In this document: positions 35,905 to 44,876 of the stretch, one piece after another | How the letters are laid out: the number at the start of each line of letters is the position of its first letter | Numbering within the stretch: the first letter of the stretch is position 1 | DNA from: Bradyrhizobium sp. NDS-1 | GTDB taxonomy: Bacteria > Pseudomonadota > Alphaproteobacteria > Rhizobiales > Xanthobacteraceae | Assembly: GCF_032918005.1 (NCBI RefSeq) | Contig: NZ_CP136628.1 | Span: forward strand, 3,333,501-3,397,500 | Reading direction: 5' to 3' | DNA length: 64,000 nt | Position numbers and translations under genes: made by a program | The notes under the pieces: generated by a model | What the model saw: only the letters and a program-made list of their open reading frames with translations | Databases searched by the model: none | Told to the model about the DNA's origin: nothing

Positions 35905-36764
35905 ATCTGTTCGCCTTGATGAATGATCGACGAGTTGTTCGTATTCCGCTAACTGCCGAAGTTCAACGCGAGATGGACGAGATCTTCAACAATCAAGAAC
36001 AGAAATTCAGAGCGTCCAGCGAGGAGCAAATCGCCTTTGATGGAAAATACAAGCCAGACGAAGGCGAGTGTCTCTTCATTGAAGACTATGATGATATCGA
36101 TGGACTCCATGCCGCGATTGCAAATCCTTTGGGCATACCGCAGATCGCGCCCGAGGCAGATGAGTTCGAGAAGATAAAAGCTCTTTTTATGGGAAAGAGC
36201 CAAGACGGCAAGAGAATTGCCCTCGTTCAAAATTTCGATAAGAGAAAGGTTCTTTCCAACAAGGGCTTCGCAATTTTTCACTCAGCTGACGTTTTCAAAA
36301 AGGTCGAAGGTGTTGGCTTAACGATTGGCGCCAACCTTTCCGCCATTTTAGAGGACGGCAGGTTATCATTTTTCAGCTTTCACTCAGCACGACAAATCTT
36401 TGATCTCAGTCAGTACTTCAGGGAAGCGACCGACGAAGATCTGAATAGTTTTGCGGCCAGCGAAGCTCTGAAGGTGAAGGATCTCGCAACCTTTGTAGCT
36501 GCGTCCGATAACTGGATTCGGGGCAAGATCGCGCTGGTCATGCAGAGCGGCATCTTGGAGACTATCGACTTCGAGGCAACGAAGGCCGCCGCACTCGTTT
36601 TCGGTATCAACCTAGAGACCGAGGCTAATGGGGACAAAGTCGCTTTGGTCCTTCCAGAGAAAAAGGCCGAACTCAAGAAGCTTCTTCGTTTTTTGGATGA
36701 AGATTACTTCCAGTCTGTACTTTCGAGCACCCCGCATCTCTCCAACTCGAAAAGGCGCGTTTAG
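35901..36764 (+). CDS. kwaB: Kiwa defence protein KwaB (DUF4868)
   Basis: 287 residues from a GTG at 35901 overlapping the kwaA stop (GTGA). The C-terminal half shows the DUF4868 pattern: 'FHSARQIFDLSQYFREATDE', then 'DNWIRGKIALVMQSGILE', and 'RFLDEDYFQSVLS' with the terminal 'NSKRRV' tail. KwaB is the DNA-binding cytoplasmic effector of the Kiwa system. Base composition is lower in GC than host genes, in line with transfer. It is convergent with the restriction-modification operon, so the two systems form a defence block. Confidence 0.85.
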   Translation: MNLFALMNDRRVVRIPLTAEVQREMDEIFNNQEQKFRASSEEQIAFDGKYKPDEGECLFIEDYDDIDGLHAAIANPLGIPQIAPEADEFEKIKALFMGKSQDGKRIALVQNFDKRKVLSNKGFAIFHSADVFKKVEGVGLTIGANLSAILEDGRLSFFSFHSARQIFDLSQYFREATDEDLNSFAASEALKVKDLATFVAASDNWIRGKIALVMQSGILETIDFEATKAAALVFGINLETEANGDKVALVLPEKKAELKKLLRFLDEDYFQSVLSSTPHLSNSKRRV

Positions 36765-36897
36765 CGAGGGTGATCTGTTCGCCTATACGTCGGCAGACGG
36801 AAGTTAAGGATCTGCTATTCATGGCAGCCGCCCTCTTCATGACTAAACACATAAAGTGGGCGTAGCCAGATACGACGAGGCTTGACGGGAAGACTGC

Positions 36898-38586
36898 TCA
36901 TTCTGCTGCCTCCAATTCCTGGGAGGCCACCGGCACCAGCGCGTCGGCCAGCAGCGCGTCGAGCAGTTGGCGGCGGGCGTCGGCGACGGAGGCGAGGCTT
37001 GCTTCCAGCCGATCGCACAGCGCCATTAGTGCTTCGACCTTGGCAACGATGCGGCGTTGTTCTGCGAGAGGCGGAAGGGGAATGGGCAGTGAAACAAGCG
37101 TTCCTTGATTTATCTTAGGCATTGTCGCCTGCGCACCAGATGCCTTCGACGAGAGAAACTCTCGGCTGGCCGGCGATATCGACGCCAGATGTACATAGTC
37201 GAGGCACACGTGGCCGGACACACGAACCTTCATGATCAGATCGGGAAAGAGGAACGTATTCGGCGGCCCTCTATATACCGCTGCCATCCCGACATACTCA
37301 CGTGTGTTTCCGCGTTGAAAGAGAAGGTCGCCATCCTTGAGCCAGAAATCCGATCCGATCGGGATGTTTGCTTCAACGTACTTGAAATAGATCGGGTTAA
37401 ACGTGCCGCTCGTCGTCGCGGTTAGACTTATCGCTTTAGGCGCATCCTCGCGTTTGGTAGGCTTCGGCGAGATACCGTTTTGTGGTCCCGATACAATGAG
37501 TTGGTCAAGTGCTGCCCACTTCCACGTTTTGGGCAGTGCGTAGGGCTCGTCTTCCGGATTGATCGAAACGGGCCCCCGTCGCGATCTACCTTTCTCGTTC
37601 GCAATTCGGTTTAGCAGTTCAGACGCCGGTTCGTCGTTCGCATCCTGCTGCACGAGCTTCCCGCGCATGGCCAGGTTAAGGACAGTTTGGCGTAGTTGCT
37701 TGATTTGGTCGGGGCGGGTGGTCAGCGCCGGCAGAGCGTCGAGGACGAAGCGGGAATCAGCCTGGAAGGTTTCGGGCTCGGGCGTATTGAGGCGTGCGAG
37801 GCTCGCTGCCGCTAGCCGGTCGCGCGCCGCCTCACGGTCCGCCCGCGCTAGCTCTAGCCGGTCACACAGGCCCATCAGCTCATTAACTTTACCCACAATG
37901 CGGTGCTGTTCAGCGAGCGGAGGAAGAGGAAACGGCAGCACGGCAAAATCTGCGTCGTTGATTGCCGGATAGGCTTGGCCACGTTGATTCTCTTCAACGC
38001 ACTCCACCATGAACGGACTGCGCAGCACTATCCACATATAACGCGGCAACACGTGACCGTGCCCATTGAGGACCGCGAATGCGGTGCTAGCAATCGGCGC
38101 CGGGTCGAAGTCAGTTTCAATGACCGCAACGTTCAACAAATATGGGCGGACGCAGGAATAGATAACGTCGCCCTTTCGCGTGACCTTGCGCGCGCGGCTT
38201 GGAGCGTCGCTCGCTTCCAAGACCTTCGGAGCGGCAACAACGCCAGCCTCCTTGTCGATTGCTGTTACATCGATGTAAGTGAACTTCGATTGTGGGACTT
38301 GCTGCGCTCGATCGCTAGTAACTTCGCGGACACGCGTCCAACGCCAATTCCGCGGCACGTCGAACGGCGGCTCATTCACATCGGGGAGCGCCTTGCGCTT
38401 CCTGTTCTCACGATCTTTTTCATTCGCGATTCGCTTCAACAATTCCGACGCTGGTTCGTCGTTAGGATCTTGCAGCACAAGCTTACCGCGTACGGCCAGA
38501 TCAAGAATGAAACGCCGTAGGCGAGCCACCGCGTTGGGTACGTCCGCGATCTCATGATAGTGCGCTAATAGGCGTTCTGCGTTCAT
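36898..38586 (-). CDS. hsdS: Type I restriction enzyme specificity subunit HsdS
   Basis: 562 residues with two target-recognition domains and two conserved helical regions. The repeat 'RGKLVLQDPNDEPASELLKR' (about residues 34-53) and its copy 'RGKLVQQDANDEPASELLNR' (about residues 310-329) start each half, and each ends with 'PLPPLAEQHRIVGKVNELM' or 'PLPPLAEQRRIVAKVEALM'. This is the usual pseudo-symmetric HsdS that reads two half-sites. Its start overlaps the hsdM stop (ATGA), and it is the last gene of the operon. The DNA target cannot be predicted from the sequence by eye. Confidence 0.94.
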   Translation of the reverse strand: MNAERLLAHYHEIADVPNAVARLRRFILDLAVRGKLVLQDPNDEPASELLKRIANEKDRENRKRKALPDVNEPPFDVPRNWRWTRVREVTSDRAQQVPQSKFTYIDVTAIDKEAGVVAAPKVLEASDAPSRARKVTRKGDVIYSCVRPYLLNVAVIETDFDPAPIASTAFAVLNGHGHVLPRYMWIVLRSPFMVECVEENQRGQAYPAINDADFAVLPFPLPPLAEQHRIVGKVNELMGLCDRLELARADREAARDRLAAASLARLNTPEPETFQADSRFVLDALPALTTRPDQIKQLRQTVLNLAMRGKLVQQDANDEPASELLNRIANEKGRSRRGPVSINPEDEPYALPKTWKWAALDQLIVSGPQNGISPKPTKREDAPKAISLTATTSGTFNPIYFKYVEANIPIGSDFWLKDGDLLFQRGNTREYVGMAAVYRGPPNTFLFPDLIMKVRVSGHVCLDYVHLASISPASREFLSSKASGAQATMPKINQGTLVSLPIPLPPLAEQRRIVAKVEALMALCDRLEASLASVADARRQLLDALLADALVPVASQELEAAE

Positions 38587-40037
38587 CGCGAAAGCGCTTC
38601 CGCAAGTATCGCTTTCAACTGGTCCCGCAGAGTACCCGCCTGAGCTTCGGCGGCTGCAAGCTCAGCCAGCAGCGTTTCGGGGTCTCCGTGATCGTCTGCC
38701 ACAGCGTGGGGGTTCTTGATGGCGAGGTTAAAGCTGCGCGCTTTGACTTCCTCGGCCGTCACCTTCCACGCCTGCGGCGTCTCCTCGCGACCGTTGCGCT
38801 CCTTGCCGCCCCACCAGTCGATGCAGTCTTGAAAATGCTCCAGCTGGATTGGCTTGGTCATCGAATAGGCCTTCTGGCCTGGCGGCACTCGATGCTCGTA
38901 AAACCAGATGTCCTTGGTCGGTGTGCCTTTCTCAAAGAACAGCAGGTTGGTTCCGATTGAAGCATAGGGCTTGAACACTGAGTTGGGCAAGCGAACGATA
39001 GTGTGGAGATTGCACTCCTCCATCAAATGTTCTTTGAGTCGGGTCTTGATGCCCTCGCCGAACAGCGTGCCGTCAGGCAGCACCACCGCAGCGCGACCAT
39101 CGGTCTTTAGCAGGCGCACTATCAGCGCAAGGAAAAGGTCCGCTGTTTCCTTGGTGCGAAAGGTCGGAAAATTGTTCTCGATGCCGTCCTCCTCCTTACC
39201 GCCAAAAGGCGGGTTGGTGACGACAATATCGACGCGCTCGTCCTTGCTCCAGGAAACCAGAGGCCGAGCCAGCGTGTTGTCGTGGCGCACGAAGCTGGGG
39301 TCCTCAACGCCGTGCAGCAGCATATTGGTGACACAGAGCATATGCGGCAACTGCTTCTTCTCGACCGCCTTCAGAGCGCCCTGCATCTTCTCGCGCTGCT
39401 TGGGTGTGCGGACGTAGTGTTTTTCCATGTGATTGATGGCACAAGATAAAAACCCGCCGGTGCCGCAAGCCGGATCGAACAGGACTTCGCCTGGATGCGG
39501 ATCGATGCGGTCGACCATGAAGGCTGTGACGGCGCGAGGCGTGTAGTATTCGCCGGCATTGCCGGCGGATTGAAGATCATTGAGTAGCTGTTCGTAGAAC
39601 TCGCCAAAGTGCCGCCGCTCATCGAGGTTGTTGAAGTCGATCTGGCTGATCTTATTGACGACCTGTCGCAGCAGCTGGCCAGATTTCATGTAGTTGTAGG
39701 CGTCCTCAAATACATCGCGCACCACCCGGCGACGGTCGCCTGGCTGGCCGGTGGGTTTCAGGCCCTTCAGCGCCGGGAATAGCTCATCATTCACAAAGTC
39801 GAGCATGGCCTGACCGGTGATGCCTTCCGGGTCTGCCGCCCAATTGCGCCACTGAAAACGCCTCGGGATTGGTGAGCGGTAGCCATCCTTGGTCAGTTCG
39901 AGTTCCTGATCCTGATCGTCGATGATCTTGAGAAAGAACAGCCAAGTGAGCTGGCTGATGCGTTGGGCATCGCCGTCCACGCCCACGTCCTGACGCATGA
40001 CGTCCTGAATAGATTTGACGGTTGTGCGGACGATCAC
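38583..40037 (-). CDS. hsdM: Type I restriction-modification DNA methyltransferase HsdM
   Basis: 484 residues from a GTG at 40037 with GAGGAAATG upstream. N-terminal HsdM helical domain, then the methyltransferase fold: SAM-binding motif 'VLFDPACGTGGFL' (about residues 190-202) and catalytic motif 'DIVVTNPPFGG' (about residues 277-287), the NPPF form of N6-adenine methylases. It methylates the host site recognised by HsdS. The GTG overlaps the stop of the FRG-domain gene (GTGA) and its own stop overlaps the hsdS start. Confidence 0.95.
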   Translation of the reverse strand: MIVRTTVKSIQDVMRQDVGVDGDAQRISQLTWLFFLKIIDDQDQELELTKDGYRSPIPRRFQWRNWAADPEGITGQAMLDFVNDELFPALKGLKPTGQPGDRRRVVRDVFEDAYNYMKSGQLLRQVVNKISQIDFNNLDERRHFGEFYEQLLNDLQSAGNAGEYYTPRAVTAFMVDRIDPHPGEVLFDPACGTGGFLSCAINHMEKHYVRTPKQREKMQGALKAVEKKQLPHMLCVTNMLLHGVEDPSFVRHDNTLARPLVSWSKDERVDIVVTNPPFGGKEEDGIENNFPTFRTKETADLFLALIVRLLKTDGRAAVVLPDGTLFGEGIKTRLKEHLMEECNLHTIVRLPNSVFKPYASIGTNLLFFEKGTPTKDIWFYEHRVPPGQKAYSMTKPIQLEHFQDCIDWWGGKERNGREETPQAWKVTAEEVKARSFNLAIKNPHAVADDHGDPETLLAELAAAEAQAGTLRDQLKAILAEALSR

Positions 40038-40900
40038 GACATTTCCTCTTCAATCTCAGCCTTAAGCTCAAGCATTGTCTGCTCGACAGGGTCCCTGTTG
40101 CCGGTGGGATAGAGCGCTTTGATTGCCAATTTTGGGAAAGTGTCGCTTTTCCAAAACGTCTCGGGGTTGAAGCGAAATTTAGCCACCAATCGCCGACCGA
40201 AGTCCATTTCGCTGTGTAGGTATCCACCTAGTGGCGTTATGTCCGCAATCTCAGGGTACTCTCCAAGAAGATAACCTTCTTGAAGATGGGGCCGCATGGC
40301 CGATGGAGGACACGCGCTCGAAAGGCGAACAATCTGCATTGAGGCCTCTGAGCTGGCGGTGATGGCGCCACTCAGGTTTGGCACGGCCAACACATATACG
40401 AACGCCTCATCCGACTCGTCCGATGTCGCAAATGAAGCCGCAACTCGAAGAGAATGCGAAACATCGAGCAACGGGGTCGGGCATACTTCGTAGTGCTGCA
40501 AGATAGACCATCTTAGAAGCCGATGACGCGCCAGCCTGTCAGCGCCCACAAATTCCGCGCCTTCGTAGCGGGAGATTAGCTTTTTCTCCGCATCTCTCAG
40601 AACCGTGAACCGATTTGCGAGAGTCTGTTGCGATGGGATCTTTCCCGTCCGAGACGATCGAAAGATGGTGGGCTTTATGGTCGTCAGGCCTGATCTAGTT
40701 AGATAGTCGTTACTTTGTCCTCGAAAAAGAAGGACGTGCTCCCGATTAAGAAACTGCAGCGCCGCGATCTTCTGAGCTAAGTCGACGTACGATTTTACGC
40801 TATGCCCGGGGCCACGTCGAACGACTGTGTTTGAGACCGCCTCTGGAACAGAACTCCGGTCGTACAAACCCCAAATTGTCTGACTCCCTATGGTCTCCAT
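40034..40900 (-). CDS. FRG-domain protein inside the restriction operon
   Basis: 288 residues. The FRG motif is F59-R60-G61 in 'HVLLFRGQSND', and the second conserved block is 'RWSILQHYEVCPTPLLDVSH' (about residues 130-149) with 'LRVAASFA' after it, the usual QHxG..TxLLD..xxxxxALxFA pattern. FRG domains are uncharacterised enzymatically but recur in defence loci. The gene starts 3 bp after the hsdR stop and overlaps hsdM by 4 bp, so it is an integral part of the operon. It may modify, signal or control restriction; the function is unknown. Confidence 0.88.
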   Translation of the reverse strand: METIGSQTIWGLYDRSSVPEAVSNTVVRRGPGHSVKSYVDLAQKIAALQFLNREHVLLFRGQSNDYLTRSGLTTIKPTIFRSSRTGKIPSQQTLANRFTVLRDAEKKLISRYEGAEFVGADRLARHRLLRWSILQHYEVCPTPLLDVSHSLRVAASFATSDESDEAFVYVLAVPNLSGAITASSEASMQIVRLSSACPPSAMRPHLQEGYLLGEYPEIADITPLGGYLHSEMDFGRRLVAKFRFNPETFWKSDTFPKLAIKALYPTGNRDPVEQTMLELKAEIEEEMS

Positions 40901-40903
40901 TTT

Positions 40904-43336
40904 TTAACCTGCCGCCTCGTAGAGGGCGTTCTGCATTTCGCGGACAGCTTGCTCGAACCCATCCTTGTCGCCGAACGCCTTTATCAATTGGACGACGCTG
41001 CCCATGCTCGTAAATGGTGTCACCTTCAGCACATTGGCATCATCGAGATTCAGAACTCCCTCGTCGCGATACTTGTCGAGCAGAGCGTCAAGCACCGCGC
41101 GAGCTTGCGGTCCGTATTTCGTGAACACGTCGCGCTTCCTCACGTTCTCTGCACGCTCGCGGCGAGTCAGCGGCTTCTTGTCAAAAGCGACGTGGCAGAT
41201 CAAGTCGAAGGGGTCAAGGTTCTTACCGAGCTCCTCGACGAGGGCATCGAGGGACAGCCCCTCCGCCTCCAACTCGTCAATGAGCGCCTTCTTGCGTTCG
41301 GCGGACTTCCAGCGCTTGAGGAAATCGTCGAGACTGGCAAAACGCTTCTTCAACGCCGCCCTGGTGAAGTCCCGCAAGGTCTCCGTGACCAGCTTTCCAT
41401 TCTCGTCGAGGTATTCCACCCGCTCAGCGATGATGCGCGCGCCAACGCCATCCACATAAATCTTGCGGATCGGATCGCCAACCGGCAGAGGCACATTCGG
41501 CTGATCGACGATCGTTTCGTCGAGTGGCGGTTCATAGGTCGCCTGCTCGCTCTCCCCCAGTCCCTCGACAGGTGTGATCGGGTCGTTCTCGCCAGCTGTA
41601 TGGATTTGCACCGGCTCGCCATCAAACTCTGGGTCGGCAAAGTGATTGGTCGCGCCGCGAAAGTCGATCAGCGTGAAGAAAAACTTCTTCGTGTCCTCAT
41701 GAACGCGCGTGCCACGACCAACGATCTGCTTGAACTCCGTCATCGAACCGACTGGCCGGTCAAGCACGATCAACCGACAGGTCTGCGCGTCGACGCCGGT
41801 TGACAGCAGCCGCGAGGTCGTCACAAGCACGGGATATTTCGACTCGGGGTCGATGAAGTTGCCGAGCTGATCCTGACCCTCTTTGTCGCTACCAGTGATG
41901 CGCATCACGTAGCGATGATTCTCTTCCACGAGATCGGCGTTTTCGTTGACGAGAGCCTGCCGCATGCGAGCTGCGTGCTCTTCATCGACACAAAACACGA
42001 TGGTCTTCTGGAAGCGGTCGCCGCTTTCTTTGAGGAACTCGGTGATCTTCCTAGCGGTCAGCAACGTACGGTCATCGAGTACTATGTTTCGGTCAAAGTC
42101 CTTTGCGTTGTAGATGCGGTCTTCGACAGCGTTGCCGTCCCGATCGAGCTGCCCGAGTTCCGGGCGGTAGCCTTCGATGTCGCGGTCAATATGAACCTTG
42201 ATCACCTTATAGGGGGCAAGGAAGCCATCGCTGATTCCCTGCTTCAATGAGTACGTGAAAACCGGATCGCCGAAATAGTCGGTGTTGGAGACGTAAGCTG
42301 TCTCCTTGGGTGTGGCCGTGAGACCGACCTGGGTGGCCCCCGAAAAATGGCTCAGTATCTCGCGCCACGCGGAGTCTTCGGCCGCACTGCCGCGATGGCA
42401 CTCGTCGATTATGATCAAGTCGAAGAAACCGGACGAAAACTCACGATAGATCTTTTGCCGCTCTTCGGGCCCGGTGATTGCCTGATAGAGCCCAAGATAG
42501 ATTTCGAAGGCAGTGTCTATCCGCCGCTTTTTGTCCAGCGCCAATGGCAGATCGACGGTTGTACCGTCCTGCCGCTCGATCGTTTTGGCGTTTGTCGAAA
42601 GCTTAGCCATCGCCGCGCCAAACGGGCGGAAGTCGTTGACCATCGTCTGGTCGATCAGCACGTTGCGGTCGGCCAGAAACAGAATGCGCTTCTTGCGGCC
42701 GGCCTTCCAAAGCCGCCATATGATCTGGAACGCGGTATAGGTCTTGCCGGTGCCGGTCGCCATCACCAGCAGCACACGGTCGCGCCCCTTGGCGATAGCC
42801 TCAATTGCGGCGTTGACGGCGTTGACCTGATAGTAGCGAGGCGCCTTGCCACTGCCGTCATCGAAATAGTCCTGAAGGACGATATTTTCGGCTTCAGCGT
42901 CGAGGCCCTTCCAGGCACGGTAGCGCGCCCATAGGTCGGTCGGCGACGGGAAGGCATTGAGATCAAGGTTCACTTCGCGCGGCGTGCTGTCGCCGGTGCG
43001 GTCGTGGAACACAAATCCATCACCGTTCGAGGTGAACACGTAGGGAATATCGAGAGTGGCGGCGTAGTCCAGCGCCTGCTGCATGCCGTCACCGACACTA
43101 CGAGAATTTTCTTTAGCCTCGATGAGCGCCAGCGGGATGTTCGGCTTGTAGTAGAGGACGTAGTCGGCGCGCTTGGCCTTCCCACGCGTGACCAGTTTGC
43201 CACGCACGATGATGCGGCCCTTGGTAAAGCCGACCTCCTCGCGAATTTGCAGCATTTCGTCCCAGCCAGCATCGCGCAGCGCTGGCGTGATGTACTTCGT
43301 GCAAATATCTCGTTCGCTTAATGAGCGTTTGTCCAT
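40904..43336 (-). CDS. hsdR: Type I restriction enzyme endonuclease/translocase HsdR
   Basis: 810 residues from the ATG at 43336 (a TTG three codons earlier is less likely). N-terminal nuclease domain with the PD-(D/E)xK-like 'LALIEAKENSRSVGDGMQQA'. SF2 motor with Walker A 'VMATGTGKTYTAFQI' (near residues 197-211) and DEAD-box 'LIIIDECHRGS'. Motif VI region 'FKQIVGRGTRVHED'. The C-terminal part binds the methylase core. It cleaves unmodified DNA after ATP-driven translocation. It is the first gene of the operon hsdR-FRG-hsdM-hsdS. Confidence 0.95.
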   Translation of the reverse strand: MDKRSLSERDICTKYITPALRDAGWDEMLQIREEVGFTKGRIIVRGKLVTRGKAKRADYVLYYKPNIPLALIEAKENSRSVGDGMQQALDYAATLDIPYVFTSNGDGFVFHDRTGDSTPREVNLDLNAFPSPTDLWARYRAWKGLDAEAENIVLQDYFDDGSGKAPRYYQVNAVNAAIEAIAKGRDRVLLVMATGTGKTYTAFQIIWRLWKAGRKKRILFLADRNVLIDQTMVNDFRPFGAAMAKLSTNAKTIERQDGTTVDLPLALDKKRRIDTAFEIYLGLYQAITGPEERQKIYREFSSGFFDLIIIDECHRGSAAEDSAWREILSHFSGATQVGLTATPKETAYVSNTDYFGDPVFTYSLKQGISDGFLAPYKVIKVHIDRDIEGYRPELGQLDRDGNAVEDRIYNAKDFDRNIVLDDRTLLTARKITEFLKESGDRFQKTIVFCVDEEHAARMRQALVNENADLVEENHRYVMRITGSDKEGQDQLGNFIDPESKYPVLVTTSRLLSTGVDAQTCRLIVLDRPVGSMTEFKQIVGRGTRVHEDTKKFFFTLIDFRGATNHFADPEFDGEPVQIHTAGENDPITPVEGLGESEQATYEPPLDETIVDQPNVPLPVGDPIRKIYVDGVGARIIAERVEYLDENGKLVTETLRDFTRAALKKRFASLDDFLKRWKSAERKKALIDELEAEGLSLDALVEELGKNLDPFDLICHVAFDKKPLTRRERAENVRKRDVFTKYGPQARAVLDALLDKYRDEGVLNLDDANVLKVTPFTSMGSVVQLIKAFGDKDGFEQAVREMQNALYEAAG

Positions 43337-43739
43337 TGATGGCAAGCTTTTTTGCGGCGCGAAGCGCGCCAGGCGAATGCAGTTTCAGATGAGTGAGTTG
43401 CCCCGGACCTAATCTCGAACCTCTAATGCGCGAAAGTTGAGCATGAAACAACTAGGTGATGAAGTCCTCCGCGAATGTTCGGCACTAAACAGTATGGCTG
43501 ATACAGCGACTCGCTTGGCGGGTGAGACAGGACATGCAAAGCGGTCCGACGCCCGTGCCAGGGCTAGACTTTCTCTCATTCAAGCCAGCGGGTTCGCTCT
43601 TCGCTGAGCATCGCGTCTCCCGCAGGCTTTCTCAGCTCAAGAGTCATTGGGGCTTGGAGTGGGGCTTCGAGGACAACTTTTGAGGAGGCGCTCTCAGGCG
43701 CCGGCCCACAAAATCTGAAATTCTTTTGTATTTTCAAGT
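43337..43739. other. 403-bp right inner end of the island
   Basis: It contains the probable hsdR promoter region and the right copy of the 20-bp repeat (43647-43666). The sequence just inside the right att copy is AT-rich. No gene is supported. Confidence 0.5.
43647..43666 (+). repeat. 20-bp repeat, right copy; candidate integrase arm site
   Basis: Identical to 19717-19736 in the same orientation and 73 bp inside the right attachment repeat. See the left copy for the proposed role. Confidence 0.6.
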
Positions 43740-43797
43740 TGGTGGGGGAGGCAGGACTCGAACCTGCGAAGCCATGAGGCGGCTGATTTACAGTCAG
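43740..43797. repeat. Right attachment site (inside tRNA-Tyr)
   Basis: 58 bp identical to 19531-19588. It is the 3' two-thirds of the intact tRNA-Tyr gene, including the encoded CCA and the anticodon arm. The identity ends where the tRNA continues into host DNA. Confidence 0.93.
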
Positions 43798-43825
43798 CTC
43801 CCTTTGCCACTCGGGACACTCCCCC
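43740..43825 (-). tRNA. tRNA-Tyr (anticodon GTA)
   Basis: Minus-strand cloverleaf of 86 nt with the long variable arm of class II tRNAs: acceptor GGGGGAG pairs with CTCCCCC, anticodon stem-loop CTGAC-TGTAAA-TCAG with GTA, T arm CAGG-TTCGAGT-CCTG, and encoded CCA at 43740-43742. It is the attachment site of the island and remains intact because the island restores its 3' end. Confidence 0.96.
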
Positions 43826-44031
43826 GCTCGACGGCAGCACAATCGGGCCGGACCTTGCCGGCGACCGAAGACGGCCATGGAACGTGAAGGCCGCGACAGC
43901 CCGGATGGGGGCGCGACCGGGCGCGGTTATGGGCGATCCGGTGGGGCAAAGTCAACCGAGGCGAACAGCTAAAATCGCCTTCGAAGCCACCCAAATTGCC
44001 ATATTCCGGGACCCGTGACACAAGCGAGCCC

Positions 44032-44859
44032 ATGAAGGATCGAAAATTCACCCCCAGAGGCTCCCGCGGCGGGGCTAAGCCCTTCAACAGGCCCGGGAAA
44101 TCGGCCGGCCGGCCGGCCTGGCGCGACCGCGATTCGCACGCCGACGGGCCAGTCATCCTCTATGGCTGGCACACCGTGACCATGGCCCTGGCCAACCCGG
44201 AGCGGCGGATCCGCAAGCTGACGCTGACCGAGAACGCTGCGAAGCGGCTTGCGGACGAGAATATCGAAACCCGCGTCTCCCCCGAGATCGTCCGGCCCCA
44301 GGAGATCGACCGCCTGCTGTCGCCCGACGCGGTGCATCAGGGCCTGCTTGCGGAAGCCGATCCTCTGCCTTCGCTTGATATCGAGACCTTGAAGCAGGAG
44401 GGCATGGTGCTGGTGCTCGACCAGATCACCGATCCGCACAATGTCGGCGCGATCCTGCGCTCCGCCGCAGCCTTCGCGGTGAAGGCGATCATCACCACTG
44501 CGCGCCATAGCCCGGAAGCCACCGGCGTGCTCGCCAAGGCCGCCTCCGGCGCGCTGGAGCTGGTGCCCGTTGTGACCGTGCAGAACCTCGCGCGCGCGCT
44601 GACCACGCTGAACGAAATTGGCTTCCAGACCGTGGGCCTCGACAGCGAGGGCAGCGAGGACCTGTCGGACGTCGCGCTGCGCGAGCCGCTCGCGCTGGTG
44701 CTCGGCGCCGAAGGCAAGGGTCTGCGACAATTGACCCGCGAGACCTGCAGCGTCGTGGCGCGGCTCGACATGCCCGGCGAGATCAAGAGCCTCAACGTCT
44801 CCAACGCCGCCGTGCTTTCGCTCTATGTCGGCGCGAGCCGGCTCGGGTTGATGAAGTAG
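44032..44859 (+). CDS. rlmB: 23S rRNA 2'-O-methyltransferase, RlmB/TrmH type
   Basis: 275 residues from the ATG at 44032. The first ~40 residues are a basic, Gly/Arg-rich extension; then the SpoU substrate-binding domain ('ILYGWHTVTMALANP'), and the knotted SPOUT catalytic domain with motif 1 'DPHNVGAILRSAAAF', motif 2 'ALVLGAEGKGLRQLT' and motif 3 'IKSLNVSNAAVLSLYVG'. These fit RlmB, which methylates G2251 of 23S rRNA. It lies directly next to tRNA-Tyr, divergent from it, a host arrangement that the island did not disturb. Confidence 0.9.
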   Translation: MKDRKFTPRGSRGGAKPFNRPGKSAGRPAWRDRDSHADGPVILYGWHTVTMALANPERRIRKLTLTENAAKRLADENIETRVSPEIVRPQEIDRLLSPDAVHQGLLAEADPLPSLDIETLKQEGMVLVLDQITDPHNVGAILRSAAAFAVKAIITTARHSPEATGVLAKAASGALELVPVVTVQNLARALTTLNEIGFQTVGLDSEGSEDLSDVALREPLALVLGAEGKGLRQLTRETCSVVARLDMPGEIKSLNVSNAAVLSLYVGASRLGLMK

Positions 44860-44876
44860 GCGGCTGCCACAAGCCG

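Larger units (their letters stand above)
19531..43797. mobile_element. Integrated genomic island in tRNA-Tyr, about 24.2 kb
   Basis: Bounded by a perfect 58-bp direct repeat (19531-19588 and 43740-43797) equal to the 3' part of tRNA-Tyr with CCA. The right copy belongs to the intact tRNA gene, whose 5' part is host DNA; the left copy is the displaced original 3' end. A P4-type integrase is the first gene inside. The cargo includes a primase-helicase, small DNA-binding proteins, a serine recombinase, a phage tail remnant, Kiwa and type I restriction. No conjugation or capsid genes are seen, so transfer would need a helper. Confidence 0.93.
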
